From contig CM055112.1 in the NCBI GenBank assembly GCA_029204225.1, positions 27,011,321 through 27,075,320 on the forward strand: a stretch of 64,000 nucleotides of DNA. The letters are read 5' to 3'. Numbering within the stretch: the stretch's first letter is position 1; each line of letters opens with the position of its first letter. Of the stretch, positions 1-11,647 are shown piece after piece. The notes below the pieces were generated by a model. The model was not told where the DNA came from and did not search any database. It saw only the letters and a program-made list of their open reading frames with translations. Both the position numbers and the translations under genes were made by a program. This DNA is from Diphasiastrum complanatum (taxonomy: Eukaryota > Streptophyta > Lycopodiopsida > Lycopodiales > Lycopodiaceae).

Positions 1-165
1 ATGACAATAGGAATTTGAAATTTCCAGGATAACTACATACAAGATGGATGATACAAAGTTATTGAAGTTTTTTCTAACAATTCGATCCAACTGGCGGATC
101 TGAAAGGAAATTTACTTGATACAAGAGTAAATGGCTCTCGTATTAAGAAGTATCACCAACCATAG
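1..165 (+). pseudogene. Ty3/gypsy (Tat/Ogre-like) integrase C-terminal fragment
   Basis: Read on the plus strand, this is the end of a retroviral-type integrase, the enzyme that joins element cDNA to host DNA. Near-identical sequence on the minus strand at 50161-50373 and 59560-59750 gives an open frame with the motif GDLALLYDNRNLKFPGKL, followed by RSYKVIKVF-like and SNNSIQL-like blocks. That is the usual end of plant Tat/Ogre-type Ty3 integrases (family knowledge). The frame closes at TAG 163-165. The window edge cuts the fragment on the left, and small indels near positions 40-50 break the frame. The Tat/Ogre lineage call is an inference from the motif style. Confidence 0.75.
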
Positions 166-821
166 TAAAGAGTTCGAAAACAAATCTCTTGGTTTTATGT
201 AAGCAAATCAAAATCTATGCTTTTACAAGAGAACATTTATAGATAATTGTTCTATTTTTATTTATTATTCTCTTCTCGGTCAACGAGGACGTTTCTTGAT
301 TTGAGAGGGAGGAGAGGCTTTTTATAATTACAATTTTTTTTTATAGGATTCTCGAATTTATGGACTAAGGTCAAATTCATGTCCTCAAATATATAAATAT
401 CAAAATTCATGGATCGAAATATATTAGATTCAATTCGATTCGATAATGGGTCGAACATGTTTGAATAGAATCGATCCTTCATATTTTCCTACCCATATAT
501 TATTTTTTGGACCCTCTTTAAAATATCGATATGATCCGATATTACTTCATTTTTTTTATCCTTGATATTAACGGTTGTTGTACGACTATCATTAATACTT
601 CCACAGTTATTAAAACGGGAATATTAGCTCTCCGATCTAGAGTGACTAAGAGTTCCTCTTCTAATTGTTACTATCGCCATTTCTTTACTATCCTTTCTAG
701 CACTACTATAGCTGCAGCATCTTGCAGTGATTTACTGGTTCTCTTGTGCGAATAATTCTTCTTCATATTATACAGTAGCGCTGCAAATTATTCATACAAC
801 CAATGTTGTATCTATAGAAAA
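166..821 (+). repeat. Tat-type spacer between integrase and accessory ORF, with polypurine tract
   Basis: This non-coding stretch recurs with the same neighbours at 22491-22879 plus 24607-24715, and on the minus strand at 49473-50160. A purine run (gagagggaggagagg, about 302-316; a cleaner version sits near 22627) is a plausible polypurine tract, which would put an LTR start just after it. No PBS was recognised before the downstream ORF. It may be a 3' LTR, or an intergenic part of one element that carries an extra 3' ORF. Confidence 0.5.
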
Positions 822-1990
822 ATGACATCTAATCGTGTATAGAAAGCCAGACCTGAGATTCTGTTTGAAGAATGGAGGGTAGGCACAAAATTGTTCAAAC
901 TTACCATGATCAAATACAAAGGCAATTCGCTATTATTAACCGACATTTGCAATGAAATGGTGGATGGAGTAAGAATCAGAGGAATTGCTGCTATTTTTTG
1001 GTGCGCCAGCGCACTATTGAGCTCACGAAAGATGAATACGCAGAGTGCTTTGGATTACCTACTCAAGGGTTGGTGAAGAAGGCAAAGAAAATCATGGATT
1101 CTACACTACTAGACCAATGGTTCGACTTGACTAATGTAGAAGTTGTTATTTATGAAGAAACAAAAGACTGTAAGGTCAATAAGTTGAAAGATTTTGCATC
1201 TATAGGGTTTGTAAAGTGGATGTGCAATATGGTATTTGATATTGATAAGAATGCAACTATTTCTGCTTTGAATTTTGGATACTTATTGCAATCCCATAAC
1301 CAAAAACAGGTGGATTTAGCCACTATATCTTCCAACATGTTCCTAAAAGCACTGAAGAAATCCCAACATATTAGATTATGGGGAGCACAATTGAGCCATT
1401 TGGCTTGCCACCTGGAATTATTAAAGGAGGTTGAGACATGAATTATCAATAGAACGATCACTCGTACGATCACGATCGATCATATGATTGAGGCTACTGC
1501 GGAAACGAGCGGAAACCTACAAGGTGCTGATGAATAGCGCAATTCAAACAAAAATAAAGAATATCAAAAATGAAGTCAAAAACCTAGAAAGGGTGAATGT
1601 ACGATTATCTACTGAAGAAGCTTTAGAATTTGATTTGTCCGATTTATCTTCTAGTTCAATCTTTCCAACTTTTAAGTCCTTGTTGAATAATGCTGGAAGC
1701 TTGTTAGAGTATGTTTGAATTAGAGAACATGATAGAAACAAAGTAAGTCAATTGTAAAATCAAATGCAAACTTAACAGTATATGATTGCCACCTTATCTG
1801 CCACTATTGCAAAAGTTCACGAGCTGTTTCCGTCATCATCAATAAAGGATGAGCAACTAGAAGAATTACAAAAAATCAAAGAATTCCACCTTCAATAATT
1901 AAGGCAAAAGGAGCTGCAAATGGTCCGATTACAACAAGAAATTGAAGAGCTACGAGTAGACGTATCGAACAAGAAAAATCAATTTGGTAA
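822..1990 (+). pseudogene. Tat-type accessory ORF with C-terminal coiled coil, degenerate
   Basis: An ATG at 822 starts a frame shared with two minus-strand copies (starts at 49472 and 58808). All three have TAG at codon 7 and then resume with RPEILFEEWRVGT. A roughly 22-bp insertion near 985-1010 breaks the frame. The longest open piece is 998-1441, with a block ELTKDEYAECFGLPTQG that resembles N-terminal domains of plant retroelement ORF1-type proteins (inference). 1488-1990 encodes Lys/Glu/Leu/Gln-rich heptad-like sequence, a likely coiled coil, with several stops. The same coiled coil reappears at 38860-39228 on the minus strand. An LTR starting at 2020 truncates the 3' end. The function is unknown. 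Confidence 0.55.
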
Positions 1991-2019
1991 GTGTAATTCA
2001 TCTAATTAGGCTTGGGAAG

Positions 2020-2512
2020 TGTCATGTCCATGACTGGTCTCGGGTAGCGTATCCACGCTAGGGATCGGTAGACCAACAACCCGTAAGTTAATGGTGACTA
2101 TAAAGAAATTGGGGCCCTTTAGTATACATGGTCATAATTAATGGTTGTAGGCCTAAACACTTGATGGTGGATTTGTATGGGTCTATCAGTGAGTCATTGG
2201 AGAACTGGATGACGTGGTCCAGATAGGTTGCAGAGGTGTCCTGTGAGGTGTCATAGTGCACTACTAGTGGTGCATGGCCCTTGGAGAGTATAAGTATACC
2301 TATTGGGCTCTCACTAGTGTATGCTGGATAGCATGACCGGTAGCAGTATGTTGCTGGTGTAAGGCCTCAATCCTCTTTGTGATTGATCCATAGCTTGGGG
2401 GCTAGATCCGTTCGATCTAGGTTTGGTTGGGTTGGTTTGTCCACCATCAAGTTCCCTTGTGTTTCTTGTGATTGGCATGCTTAGAATAGGATCCTTGGAT
2501 TGAGGACTTTAT
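2020..2512 (+). mobile_element. LTR of an unclassified retrotransposon
   Basis: The sequence begins TGTCATGTCCATG at 2020, interrupts the Tat ORF, and ends directly before an initiator-Met tRNA primer-binding site at 2515. The 3' end lacks a clear CA, so that boundary is approximate. A TATA-like gagtataag lies near 2286. No matching second LTR was found to the right, so the element is truncated. Confidence 0.55.
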
Positions 2513-2514
2513 AT

Positions 2515-2527
2515 TGGTATCAGAGCC
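2515..2527 (+). other. Primer-binding site (initiator-Met tRNA)
   Basis: TGGTATCAGAGCC is complementary to the 3' end of plant initiator-Met tRNA and lies right after an LTR end. That is the reverse-transcription start arrangement used by most plant copia and many gypsy elements. Confidence 0.85.
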
Positions 2528-3670
<1,143 letters not shown>

Positions 3671-3711
3671 GCTTCTAACATGTGCTGGTCTTCTCCTACT
3701 CTGCTCTCGGA

Positions 3712-4414
3712 TCAAAATCAAACCAAAGTGCAGAATTAAATGAACAAGAGAGTCAGACACACAAATAACAGTAGACTAATTTGCATTCAAGATCAGACAT
3801 GAAAAAAGAGTGATATGTGCACAACGGCTACAAAAATCATCTATTGATTTTCTGATTCTTCAATCACTGCATGCAGATTCATGCAGTGCATTGGCATGAG
3901 AGAAATACAGTTCTCTCACGAGCACTGTCTCGCTTACTAGCAGACTTATTGGATCTTTCTGGATCCTATTTGCAGAAAATTGTCTCACACGCAGGCAGAA
4001 TTCTATTCTGTATTTTCGTCTTCTTGCTTACTAACATTAGACTACTTCATGTGTCTGTGTCAAGTATCATCCAGAAAGTATATAGTCGTGTCGTATAGCT
4101 CCTAGATTAGAGTGATTAAACATCTATAGCTAATCATGAATTACAAGAATGACAGATTAGCCACGACCTAGAGTGTATCTACTGACGCCATGCTATCAGA
4201 TCAGATATCAGTACTTATGGGTACTTGTATGATCACGTCGTCTGACTTTCTCTTCTATACCGTGAAAAATTCTCTTTTGCAAATTTTTCTCGTTCGTGTC
4301 CTTTTGTTAGGGTGTTTGCGAACATTTCTGCTTTTTGTCTCTTGACTTTCACATTCGCGAATATTTTCGTCAGACAGAGGGCTGAAAGCTAGCAAGGCTT
4401 TGGTAATAGAAACA
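3712..4414 (-). mobile_element. 3' LTR of minus-strand copia-T element
   Basis: About 700 bp that match 14112-14907 nearly throughout. Read on the minus strand, the LTR starts TGTTTCTATTACC at 4414, directly after a purine-rich tract (gagagggagctgaagaa) that serves as the polypurine tract. The copia RNase H end lies upstream of it. The far end, near 3712-3729, is set only by where similarity to the 5' LTR stops. Confidence 0.75.
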
Positions 4415-4589
4415 TTTTGTTTCTTCAGCTCCCTCTCAAAGCATGATAGCTTAACGACCCCAGGATTGCTCCTCTGTCTCTCAAAAAGTCCTTTGTCCAG
4501 GGCTTTGGTGAAGATGTCAGCAACCATGTCTTTTGTTCCGATGAAGGTGGTCTGCAGCATCTTCTTCTCAGTTAGATCCCTGATCAAAT
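4415..4589 (-). pseudogene. copia-T RNase H C-terminus
   Basis: The minus-strand frame carries TTFIGTKDMVADIFTKAL, the conserved end of plant Ty1/copia RNase H, which removes the RNA strand during reverse transcription. The preceding part of the same domain lies about 3.9 kb away at 8481-8738. A chromovirus has inserted between the two halves, at the boundary of the KYH and IRDL motifs. Confidence 0.88.
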
Positions 4590-5570
4590 TTTAACAAGTA
4601 AAAAGGAGAAAGTTCTCCAAATCCAAGGTAGGGCCTCCGAATGTCCTCCAAGCAACTTGAAAGCTCCAAGATGCTTCTCCAACTCCAAGCTAGGATGCTT
4701 CCACCTACAAGTAAGGATTTGCAAGCCTCCAAGGATCTCTCCTCCACCTGTGTCCCTACTCTTAAACACAAAGGAAGATAACAAACTGGCCTCAAATATT
4801 CACCACCCAACCATAGCTAGATCCAAACTCCAAGCAAGACCTATCTAGCACCTCATTGCCAACCATAAATAGATCACAAGCATATCACAACAAACCATAG
4901 TTTACTCAAGATCCAAACCCTACTTATGTCTCATACCATAAGCAAGATCTAAACCCTTAACATACTACACACAAGAATTACTCTACACACTAGTAGCCAC
5001 ACTAGAGCATAAGCAAGGTTAGCCAAAGAGATCTCTCTCCCTCCCAATGGGCGCGCTACTCCTCTTATATAGATGACATTTAGTTCTCTCTAATACACGA
5101 TGGAGTTCCATGCACATCCAGTGAGGAAGAGAGAGGCCTAGAGGAGTTCAATGGCCCTCATAGGCTTATGGAAGGTCATCAAACATCTTCCATAACTTAT
5201 GACTCTTTGATTACTATTCTTGTGGAACTTGAAACTCAATGGACCCTTTAGGAGGGCGCCCTCCTACTAGGACCCATTGCCCAAGTTGTGCTTGTATACT
5301 TTGGTCCAAGACCTCCATCCAAGGCATAGACACTTATCTGCCCTTAACCAATGACACTAGTACCTTTATCTAAGGCACATTCCCTTATTCCAAAGGGTAC
5401 CCCTTATCCAAGGGTCACATGACTCCATATCTCTGGCTTAGGTATAGTCACTTGTCTGTCCTTATCCAAGGGTACATACCCTTAATCCTAAGGGTACCTT
5501 GCCATGTAGCCCCCAACACTAAATGGACTAATAGGGGTCTGAAGTACTGCTAGTGACATAGGTATGTAAC
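4590..5570 (-). mobile_element. Chromovirus 3' LTR
   Basis: Closely similar to 7461-8480 and to 27239-28319. The shared plus-strand left edge is a TAACAAG-like sequence and the right edge is GGTATGTAACA. On the minus strand this gives an LTR starting TGTTACATACC. Edges are approximate within about 10 bp. Confidence 0.75.
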
Positions 5571-5852
5571 ATTTCTTCCCCTTAAACTTAGATTTTTCCT
5601 TGTAGGAAAAAATTTGGAAAATTCTTCTGGAGATCAGCCTCCTTTTCCCAAGTATCCTCCTCTTTTGATTGGCCCCCTCCACTTGACTAAAAATTCTTGA
5701 AGCATTCTACTCCGTAGAGTCTTGTGCCGGCTATTAACAATCGCCTTGGGTTCAGGTCGTCCACTCACAGACTCATCACGAAGAAGTTCCACTAGATCTT
5801 CCACAGGGAGCAGGGTCTCCCCAACCCCTATAATCTTTTTGTAACCCATCAA
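5571..5852 (-). pseudogene. Chromovirus integrase end with chromodomain
   Basis: The minus-strand frame from 5852 reads PVEDLVELLRDESVSG, then a block ending QEFLVKWRG, which is the core of a chromodomain (aromatic-rich, LVKWKG-type). In chromoviruses this domain sits at the integrase C-terminus and guides insertion to particular chromatin (family knowledge). Only the tail of integrase is present. The frame breaks near 5635, and the 3' LTR follows. Confidence 0.7.
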
Positions 5853-5869
5853 TAAACATTAACATTTGT

Positions 5870-6280
5870 ACTTTGGGTGGAATGTCACTATAAAGTGGTT
5901 TCAAGTACTCATGAAAATCCTGAATAAACTGTTTTTAACCTTTATTCATTGTTATATGACTCAACTTTTGAAAGTGTTCATAGTCATCTAACAGTGGTAG
6001 AAAATATTCCCTAAATACTATGCAAAAATCTTCCCATGTACAAGGTTGATTGCCTTTGCAACTAGGTCATCCCACCATACTAAGGCTCTTCCCTCAAGGA
6101 ACATAGTAACATTGGATAACTTTTCACATTCTAGGAATTGGTTCATGCCAAAGTATTTGTTCCAAACATTAAGCCATGAACTTACCACCAGCAAGTTCCT
6201 GTCTTTCTTCTCTCCCTTAAACAATTTTACGGGAGGTGAAACTACATGCTTCTTCTGGTTGGCTAACCTGGACTCCAAGT
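5870..6280 (-). pseudogene. Chromovirus gag fragment
   Basis: The minus-strand frame 6278-6018 carries FLEGRALVWWDDL, the WW-containing core of the Ty3 gag capsid domain. Downstream sequence to about 5870 resembles gag at 26266-26499 (the hydrophobic sequence preceding FIDGLP). There is no zinc knuckle before the deletion. Gag would form the cytoplasmic particle, and this one is non-functional. Confidence 0.7.
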
Positions 6281-7448
6281 TTTAGTTCTTTTGATTAGTT
6301 TCAAGAAGTTGTTTATTAGTGGCTAGAATCTGTTGATATATAAAGTTCAAGAGCTTGTGCCACATTGGATGGGTTTGATAAATCAAAAGTTGGGTTATCA
6401 TTGGTTTGATCCATTGGTGTTGTTTGTGTGTTTTTCTATTATGCAAATATAACAACAAGGGCTCAAATTAGAATGATAGAAATGCTTTAATTCTTACGTC
6501 CAATGCAAATAAAAAATCATTTTACCTTTACTCATTCAATCTTATTATTTGTAAGCTCAATCCAAGCCTACAATTTGCAAGCTCAATCCAAGCTTAAGAG
6601 AACAACTACAACAAGCTACCTTTGCCTTAATCCAAAGCAAAAATGAAAAACAAATCTTTATGTAAACTTAAATTAACTAATTCCAAGCTAAGGTTTACAT
6701 AAAGATCCCAATCCAATTCTATTTCTATTTGTCATTACAAAGAAACCAATATTTTTACATTTCTCTCTATTTTAGATCTCCAAATTCAATGAAACTAGTG
6801 TCTAGAAAAGGAAAATTAATGAAGCTTTATAGAAACTTCAAGTTTCAGATCTGATTTTCAGATTTAAGGGTCTGAAATTCAGAACTTCATAATGACAAGA
6901 AATATAACTTCAAAACTTGCTTTATACACAAAGTTACACTACCATTCTCTTCCTACATTGCCATCTTCATGAAACTAGGAGATAGAAACGTGTAACTAAT
7001 GAAGTTTGGATGAAAAACTTCAGTTTTTAGATCTGATTTTCAGATTTATAGATCTGAAAAATATATTTTCAAAATGAAAATCAGAACTTCAAACACTTCA
7101 TTTATGCACAAAAAACTAGTTTTGATCAAAACACATCGCTAGAATCAATCTTTTTGCAAAAAAAAAAGTGTATGTAGAGGAAGACTTCCTTAACCATTCC
7201 ATAAATCTTTTTTCAGAACTTTCAAAAACCCAAAGCCCACTTCAAAACTTCTCTAACATGATAAAAAATCAGCCCCTAAACAATTCTATAAGGATCACTA
7301 CTCTTTTCTTAAGAACAACAGATTCATTGGGTACCCCAACTACAAGCTTCCTACAACTAGGAAAACCAATAATCTTCCCCAAAAAAAATTTAATTAGTGA
7401 TCTTAATAGAACTTGAAGAAGTTTAGAAAGGTTACCTTTCTTTGTCTA
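6281..7448 (-). other. Chromovirus 5' leader with internal imperfect repeats
   Basis: AT-rich non-coding sequence between PBS and gag on the minus strand, matched by 26501-27226. Two imperfect tandem copies of about 170 bp (near 6775-6955 and 6960-7110) share a cagatctgattttcagattt core. No ORF is supported. Confidence 0.55.
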
Positions 7449-7460
7449 GCTCTGATACCA
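7449..7460 (-). other. Primer-binding site (initiator-Met tRNA)
   Basis: The reverse complement is TGGTATCAGAGC, next to the inner edge of the 5' LTR of the nested chromovirus. Confidence 0.85.
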
Positions 7461-8480
7461 CTTTAACAAGTAAAAAGGAGAAAGTCCTCCAAATCCAAGG
7501 TAGAGTCTTCAAATGTCCTCCAAGCAACATGCAAGCTCCAAGATGCTTCTCCAACTCCAAGCTAGGATGCCTCCACCTACAAGTAAAGATTTGCAAGCCT
7601 CCAAGGATCTCTCCTCCACTTGTGTCCCTACTCTTAAGCACAAAGGAAGATAACAAGCTGGCCTCAAGTATTCACCACCCAACCATAGCTTACTCAAGAT
7701 CCAAGCTCCAAGCAAGACCCCCTTGCTAACCATAAACAGATCAGAAGCATATCACAACAAACCATAGTTTACTCAAGATCCAAATCCTACTTATGTCCCA
7801 TACCATAAGCAAGATCTAAACCCTTAGCATACTACACACAAGAATTACTCTACACACTAGTAGCCACACTAGAGCATAAGCAAGGTAAGCAAAAGAGATC
7901 TCTCTCCCTCCCAATGGGCACCCTACTCCTCTTATATACATGGCATTTAGTTCTCTCCAATACACTATGGAGTTCCATGCACATCCAATGAGGAAGAGAG
8001 AGGCCTAGAGGAGTTCAATGGCCCTCATAGACTTATGGAAGGTCATCAAACATCTTCCATAACTTATGACTCTTTGATTACTATTCTTGTGGAACTTGAA
8101 ACTCGATGGACCCTTTAAGAGAGCGCCCTCCTACTAGGACCCATTGCCCAAGTTATGCTTGTATACTTTGGTCCAAGACCAATAAAGTGATAATAGTCAT
8201 CCAATGATTTTCTAAGACCTTTCTAGGTTCCATACCTCCATCCAAGGCATAGACACCTATCTGTCCTTAACCAAGGATACTAGTACATTTATCTAAGGTA
8301 CCTACTCTTATTCCTAAGGATACCCCTTATCCAAGGGTCACATGACTCCATACCTCTGACTAAGGTATAGTCACTTGCCTACCCTTATCCAAGGGTACAT
8401 ATTCTTAATCCTAAGGGTACCTTGCCTTGTAGCCCCCAACACTAAATGGACTAATAGAGGTCACATAGGTATGTAAAACA
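7461..8480 (-). mobile_element. Chromovirus 5' LTR
   Basis: Matches 4590-5570 over nearly its whole length, with small indels such as extra sequence near 8180-8235. The PBS lies at its inner edge. The outer edge abuts the split copia RNase H. Confidence 0.75.
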
Positions 8481-8738
8481 AGTGGTACTTGATCGCGATG
8501 TGTTTCGTTCTGGAATGGAACATGGGATCTTTCGTGAGATGTATTGCAGATGTGTTATTCATCTGCAAGACTAGAGGCTCGTTCCTTGTTTCGCTCAATT
8601 CGTCCAAGAACTAACTGAGCCAAATGATCTCGTCGGCCATCTTTGCTGCTGCAACGTACTCTGCTTCGCAAGATGACTGAACCACAATGGCCTGCTTCTT
8701 GCTGACCCAAAGAACTGCTGCTCCTGACGTGATGGTGT
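8481..8738 (-). pseudogene. copia-T RNase H, middle part
   Basis: The minus-strand translation contains SSCEAEYVAAA, the acidic RNase H catalytic block of copia elements, followed by WLSQFLDEL and KDPMFHSRTKHIAIKYH. It continues at 4589 after the chromovirus and is preceded by the domain start at 13043 after the second insertion. Confidence 0.88.
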
Positions 8739-9608
8739 TGTCATGTGCCAACCTTAGCATTCAAACATCTAATCCATTCATTAAACATCAAATTACAATG
8801 GAAATGCAAGAAATCAAGAAACTAGTCAAAAATCAAGAAGATAGCTAAAAGTAACAAGACTTCACCAAATTAGACAAAGTAAGGTATCTTTATTCATGAT
8901 TATTGATCATTCACAAGATAGGGGCCTGATTCCAGAGCATGATCATAGCTCTCATGTGATTTTAGGCACATGAACCACTTTCTTCATCAAGAAAACTCTC
9001 CAAGAGAAGCTCCAAGATCTCTTAAAACTCAAAATTACAAAATGAACAATAGCCTCCAAATTTAGCATGACCTCAGCTATTTATAGTGGTCCTTTGTACC
9101 TCTACTATAAGTTTAGGACCTTATTTAACTAAATTGGGCCTTACAACCATTATTACAATTCTGCTATTCTCAATTATAGCAAGGTTGTTCGAACCACTTT
9201 ATTAACTGTCCAATTTAGCTAAATAAGGCCCCAAACTTAGAGTAGAGGCACAAATGACCACTATAAATAGCTAAAGTCGTGCTAAATTTGGAGGCTATTG
9301 TTCATTTTGTAATTTTGAGTTTTAAGAGATCTTGGAGCTTCTCTTGGAGAGCTTTCTTGATGAAGAAAGTGGTCCATGTGCCTAAAATCACATGAGAGCT
9401 ATGATCATGCTCTAGAATCAGGCCCCTATCTTGTGAATGATCAATAATCATGAATAAAGATACCTTACTTTGTCTAATTTGGTGAAGTCTTGTTACTTTT
9501 AGCTATCTTCTTAATTTTTGACTAGTTTCTTGATTTCTTGTATTTCCATTGTAATTTGATGTTTAATGAATGGATTAGATGTTTGAATGCTAAGGTTGAC
9601 ACATGACA
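8739..9608 (+). repeat. Palindromic LTR: 399-bp inverted arms
   Basis: 8739-9137 is a close reverse complement of 9210-9608, with a 72-bp spacer. Both arms carry a TATA box (tatttata near 9100, tataaata near 9269) followed by matching downstream sequence, so each resembles an R-U5 half. The unit begins TGTCATGTG, ends CACATGACA, and is followed by a PBS. It could be one LTR that acquired an inverted duplication, or two LTR ends joined head to head. Confidence 0.75.
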
Positions 9609-9612
9609 ATTT

Positions 9613-9624
9613 TGGTATCAGAGT
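9613..9624 (+). other. Primer-binding site (initiator-Met tRNA), one mismatch
   Basis: TGGTATCAGAGT lies 4 bp past the palindromic LTR. It shows that the 9210-9608 arm works as the R-U5 end in the plus direction. Confidence 0.75.
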
Positions 9625-10336
9625 ATTAGATCCTTTCCCCATCAGATTTGGTGGATTTTGTTAAATTTGGTAGAGATTCTTGTTCTAGCTTTCTTGATTT
9701 TTGAATTTTCAGCAAGTTCTGATTCAATTTCTGAGCATCTAATCCTCATTTTATGTGCAGTTTCTTGTTGTAGATCAATAGATCTATCTTTTAGCTTTCT
9801 GGAGGTACTGAGTTTTTCTGATTTGGAGCTATAATGACCAAGTTATGGCCATTTTAATGTTTTTTTTTTCCAATTTTAGCTAGTTGTAGCTTTTTGCAAT
9901 CTGTTTTTTCCATTTTTGGCCGAATTTTCGGCCAAACTTTGTGACTATAATTCTATAGGAGTGTAGATCTCACTCTTAGCTTGAATATGAGCCAATTTCC
10001 AGCCAATTTGGTTGACAATTGACGGAGTTATGACATTTCTTGTGAAGGTGGTCAAATTTTAACTTTGGTAGGAGATTTGGGAGAGAAGCAATTCAACTTT
10101 TTATTTATGAAGTTTTGCTTCTTTGTTATTTTTTTTCCAATTTCTTCATGTTGAATTTTTTGCAGGTACATTTTAAAAAAAAAAATCTAACCTAACCCTA
10201 CCTACACCCAGCCCTAACCCTAGGCCCACCCCCGCTCTCTCTCTACATTCTAAATCTCTCCCTTCCCCACGAACATAATTTCCCTAACCCTAACCTACCC
10301 TGCCGCGCACCCACGCCCTTTAGTCTTTTCGTTATC

Positions 10337-10368
<32 letters not shown>

Positions 10369-11639
10369 CGCCTTCACTCACCCTTTCCCCAACTGTTCAA
10401 AGACGAGTTTGTTCATCTTTTTTTGGGTGTTTAGTTGATAATTGTAATATTGAAAGTGATGAATGCACTGGCAGGAGTAAGCGCACACAACTGATGTGCA
10501 GCTTGGCATTTCTTGGCCAGCGATGACTTCTCTGCTAGGAACGTGTGATTCGTCCTGATGACCTACACAGAACTGCTATGGATCTGTTGGAGTCCTAAGT
10601 GAAAGTAGATGTAGATTTGTTGACAGCTATTGAGTCCCTATAAACCTTATAGCCTTGAAGTCTATTGCAGATCTTGGGAAATGGTGTTTGGTTGATGACA
10701 ATCGGTGCGCACCTTCTCTGTGTTCACTTGAGGACTATGCGAGGGTCTTGGAGAGGAGTTTCTGATTGGCAATGTGCTGTAGATTTCGAGGATGAATGCG
10801 CACTAGCCTTGTCTCTTTTCTCTAACCGCCAGCTTACCTCCTCGCGACGCCTCCCTCCACGCCGCCCCTCTCTTCCCGTCGGTCGAGATTTTAAAACCCT
10901 CTTCAAGCTACCCCCCTCTTTCTCTCTCTCTCTCTCACGTGAACTCCCCCATGGCCCAGCCTGCGCCTCCCTCTGGATTTCGAAATATTCCAAAACAAAA
11001 ATTCTGTTTGAAAATATTCTTAAAGTATTCTCTCCCTCCCCTCAACGTGCCCGATAAAAAAAAAATTCCTGGTTATTCCTATTTCTTTGACGGGTTTTAC
11101 ATTTTTTTTTGTTACGAGCACAACAAGGCTTCAAGAAATTCAAATTTTATAGAATTAGATTTGTTAAATTATTTTAAGTTTTAGCTAATTCATTTCATAT
11201 TCATCTTTAAACTTTCATAACTTTCTTGTTTGATCTCGAAAGTCAGTACTTCAAGCACGTGATCATCATTTTAGTCATCATTATTCACTTTTTATTTTTT
11301 TCTATTTTTTTAGGGCCCCATTTGCCCTAGTTATTACATTTTTTTAATCCATTTCTTCGAACTTTCATATCTCTTCAGTGTGACCTCAAATTTCGACATA
11401 GTAAAAAGCCGAAGTGATTATTACATCAAGCTTCACATGATAGCATTGGTATAAAGCCAAAACCGATCAATGAAACAAAGTTGACATTTTGTTAATAGCT
11501 ACTGGTGTTCCCTAAATCTTGAAGGCTACATTTTTCGAGGACTCAGAATTTTGGGACGGGGGAGAAAGACAAATTTGTTACTAGCAAATTTGTGATTTTA
11601 CGAGTGAAATTTACAATTGTCCCAAATTCTTTTCTCTTT
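9625..11639 (+). other. Long non-coding leader of the gag-only element
   Basis: About 2 kb without a supported ORF. It holds a short (CT)n (10341-10367), clustered CCCTAA/CCTAAC units between about 10190 and 10300, and pyrimidine-rich stretches near 10920. Acceptor-like tctattgcag (about 10674) and tttgttcag (about 11645) could mean leader introns, but no matching donors were confirmed. Confidence 0.4.
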
Positions 11640-11647
11640 GTTCAGTT

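Larger units (their letters stand above)
4590..8480 (-). mobile_element. Internally deleted Ty3/gypsy chromovirus nested in copia-T
   Basis: Two similar roughly 1-kb repeats (4590-5570 and 7461-8480) flank a minus-strand interior. Its order is PBS (7449-7460), non-coding leader, partial gag, then directly the integrase/chromodomain end. Protease, RT, RNase H and most of integrase are missing, so it cannot move by itself. A related copy at 24716-28319 keeps protease and RT. The insertion splits the copia-T RNase H. Confidence 0.8.

Noticed and set aside
10190-10300. Telomere-like CCCTAA repeats
   Set aside because: Only two or three imperfect units in a row, inside a pyrimidine-rich retroelement leader. 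Too short for an interstitial telomere.
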